From an uncultured Clostridium sp. (GTDB lineage Bacteria > Bacillota > Clostridia > TANB77 > CAG-508), in contig CANSOY010000012.1 in NCBI GenBank assembly GCA_947648765.1, positions 1-32,949 of the forward strand: a DNA stretch of 32,949 bases, given 5' to 3'. A program made the position numbers and the translations under genes. The notes under the pieces are model-generated. The model worked only from the letters and a program-made list of their open reading frames with translations, searched no databases and was not told where the DNA came from. Shown here one piece after another: positions 31,070 through 32,949 of the stretch. The stretch's first letter is position 1. The number at the start of each line of letters is the position of its first letter.

Positions 31070-32949
31070 CTACTCGACATCATGTCTTGCTAGAATGTTC
31101 GCTGGTGTTTTGCGTAACACACGATACAATGGTGCTAATCCCACAAGTAAATTGAATCCATAGACAATGAGTAGGCTAAGCCCTATGGTTGCTCCATTTA
31201 CAATAAACATTCGACTTACATACGAGATTTGAGATACTTGGGTTAAAATATATGCCATCAATGCAATTCCTGGTAAACTAGCAAGTGTTGTAATCGATAA
31301 AATTTCTCCTATAAACATACGGTAAATATCTGTTTTCTTTACACCAATTGCTCGATATACCCCAATTTCTTTGATACGGGATAAGAACGAAGAACGTATC
31401 ATGAGGTAAATTTCTACAAGAGAAACCGCAAAGATGATCGCTGCAAAAATGATAGCACTTCTCATTTCGTCATTCTTAGACTCGAAATATGCTGTTTTAT
31501 CTCTTTCGTAGCAGTCTTTTGCATTTTTTCCATATTCATAACGCAAGGTATCTACAACACCTGCTTTATCTTCGGTGTATACCATTGCCCCTGTGTTTTT
31601 GCTAATGACATTTTCACGAATGGTATTAGCATTTACCAAGTAATCTTGTCGGTTCTCTTTACTCTCATAAAATCCGACTACTTTTAATTCTTTTTCATTG
31701 ACTTTAATATCTTTCAAAGGCTTGTTTAACTTTTGAACTCCCTCATTACTTTTGTTGATAATGACCTCATAATCGTTTTGTGGAGGGCGTCCTTTTTTGA
31801 TAGTAATATCGTCTAGCAATAGTTCATAATCTAAGACTTCTGCTTTATTCGGATCATCCCAATACGTGCCATAATTTGCTTTTTCCATGTTGTTCATAAG
31901 GTTAATAAATACACTCCTGTCTGCATAAATCGAAGGCGATAATTTGTCTACAAACCCAACAATTTTGAAGTCTGGCATTGCATTAACACGAACCACTTGA
32001 TTTAATAAATCGCTTTCGTGTTTCACTCCCATATTGCGGAACATCGTGGATGGATCATCTCGTAAATCAGTTAAAATTTTCTTATCGATTACGATCTCAT
32101 ATTCATTTTCTGGCATTTTGCCGAGAATAATGTCCTCTTGACTAATTTTATCAAGTGCCACCAATGTTCCTGGTAATTCGAATGTATACTGGGACAATTG
32201 ATAATACGTATCCATTTTCAATTTGAAACTTACTTTTCCATCCCCTGGCAAGATATAGTCGATGTTATCCATTTCCTCGAATTTGTTAAATTCCTCGACC
32301 GATACACGTGTTTCGGATACTTGCACATAATGTTTGTCTTCTTTCAAGTAATCTGTTTCGCGTACGTCTCGAATTCCTGCCACATTGGTAACACTGTATA
32401 CAATAAACATCGCAGAAGCGAAAAATCCAAGGAGTAAAATTTTCTTGATAATACTGTAATTTAGAATACGACGAAAACCTACTCGAATTGAGCGAAATAG
32501 TCCATAAATGGAACGATATTTTGGTGTATATTTTTGATCAGAAACAGCATCTAAATCATAGGTATACTTCTCATAAATACTTTTATCGATTTTCTGGTAA
32601 TGGTCGTTCACTAATTCAATCGCAGAGTCTTCATCTACCACTTCAACCTTTTTGTCTTTGGCTTGAATGTATAGATTGTTGTTTCGGATTGCAATGGTAA
32701 CTTGCATTTTCTCCGTGTTTGGCTCAGTATAAATGGCAAGTTCAATCTTTCCATTAGCATCTGTTTTAGTTTCTTCCATGTCTTGTAAGTAAATCTTATT
32801 ATCTAGGCGGTATTCTAAGGTATCTGCATTTTCATTTGGATAGTCTTTGGTTACTTTTCCATCTTGCACTTCTACAATACGGGTTGCATAAAAATTTGCA
32901 AGTTCTACCTCATGAGTTACTAAAATAACTAATTTTTCTTTGGAAATGG
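31070..32949 (-). CDS. ABC transporter, ATPase-FtsX permease fusion (first of tandem, 5' cut)
   Basis: The frame stays open to the right-hand window edge, so the N-terminal part, with the Walker A motif, is missing. The visible start LVILVTHEVELANFYATRIVEVQDGKV is the end of an ABC ATPase, including the H-loop His. It is followed by a linker of about 120 residues with a beta-rich section (YTEPNTEKMQVTIAIRNN), one membrane segment (IIKKILLLGFFASAMFIVYSV), a large extracellular domain, and three C-terminal membrane segments with the FtsX signature SRIKEIGVYRAIGVKKTDI. The second transporter gene follows 13 bases on. The two proteins may act as a heterodimer. Confidence 0.88.
   Translation of the reverse strand, partial: ISKEKLVILVTHEVELANFYATRIVEVQDGKVTKDYPNENADTLEYRLDNKIYLQDMEETKTDANGKIELAIYTEPNTEKMQVTIAIRNNNLYIQAKDKKVEVVDEDSAIELVNDHYQKIDKSIYEKYTYDLDAVSDQKYTPKYRSIYGLFRSIRVGFRRILNYSIIKKILLLGFFASAMFIVYSVTNVAGIRDVRETDYLKEDKHYVQVSETRVSVEEFNKFEEMDNIDYILPGDGKVSFKLKMDTYYQLSQYTFELPGTLVALDKISQEDIILGKMPENEYEIVIDKKILTDLRDDPSTMFRNMGVKHESDLLNQVVRVNAMPDFKIVGFVDKLSPSIYADRSVFINLMNNMEKANYGTYWDDPNKAEVLDYELLLDDITIKKGRPPQNDYEVIINKSNEGVQKLNKPLKDIKVNEKELKVVGFYESKENRQDYLVNANTIRENVISKNTGAMVYTEDKAGVVDTLRYEYGKNAKDCYERDKTAYFESKNDEMRSAIIFAAIIFAVSLVEIYLMIRSSFLSRIKEIGVYRAIGVKKTDIYRMFIGEILSITTLASLPGIALMAYILTQVSQISYVSRMFIVNGATIGLSLLIVYGFNLLVGLAPLYRVLRKTPANILARHDVE

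Noticed and set aside
1-32949. CRISPR arrays, tRNA or rRNA genes, insertion sequences
   Set aside because: I looked for regular repeats, clover-leaf-like blocks and transposase frames in the intergenic regions and saw none; this was done by eye only.

Overview
The window looks like a piece of chromosome from an endospore-forming, low-GC member of the Firmicutes, most likely a Clostridia lineage. The evidence is the classic gene order murA-ftsQ-DUF881-DUF881-sbp-ftsA-ftsZ-spoIIGA-sigE, a ylbJ homologue, an IscR/IscS/IscU/MnmA cluster of clostridial type, strong AGGAGG ribosome sites and AT-rich promoters. I cannot name a genus. Nearly all genes lie on the minus strand, so they read from right to left; only about 12.0-14.0 kb is on the plus strand.

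1-8.3 kb: cell wall, division and sporulation. MurA makes the first committed peptidoglycan precursor. FtsQ/DivIB, two DUF881 membrane proteins and the small basic protein follow, then ftsA-ftsZ with its own sigma-A promoter (3910-3938) and a terminator (1338-1377). After that come spoIIGA and the 5' part of sigE, which have a separate promoter with a long spacer. SpoIIGA is the protease that activates pro-SigmaE.

8.3-9.0 kb: a small accessory patch. A truncated-looking MNT nucleotidyltransferase runs into about 270 bp of clearly GC-richer DNA holding a short unrecognised ORF.

9.0-14.0 kb: DNA topoisomerase III (topB), broken by one frameshift; a membrane-anchored hypothetical; and, divergently, ylbJ (also with one frameshift) behind a good SigmaE-like promoter, followed by a small protein and an anchored protein with Ca-loop-like repeats.

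14.1-20.3 kb: little-known genes. Three are membrane proteins (187 aa, a 258 aa polytopic protein, a YcxB-like protein). They are followed by the most intriguing unit of the window: a compact three-gene operon with its own promoter and terminator. It encodes an unrecognised 357 aa protein, a metallo-beta-lactamase/beta-CASP-like hydrolase and a PD-(D/E)XK nuclease-like protein. This is my candidate for an undescribed nucleic-acid-processing system.

20.3-24.3 kb: an XRE regulator plus membrane protein pair with a palindromic operator at the transcription start, then iscR and the iscS-iscU-mnmA operon (sulfur transfer, Fe-S assembly, tRNA 2-thiolation) with an inverted repeat straddling its promoter.

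24.3-32.9 kb: a membrane-anchored Ig-like/NodB polysaccharide deacetylase with a DUF6440 protein, a zinc-ribbon membrane protein, a membrane-bound XRE regulator, a nitronate monooxygenase-like flavoprotein, and two tandem ABC transporters, each fusing ATPase and FtsX-type permease; the first of these is cut by the window edge. I found no rRNA, tRNA, CRISPR array or intact insertion sequence. No gene-free stretch is longer than about 150 bases, unless the doubtful ORF at 8451-8642 is discounted.
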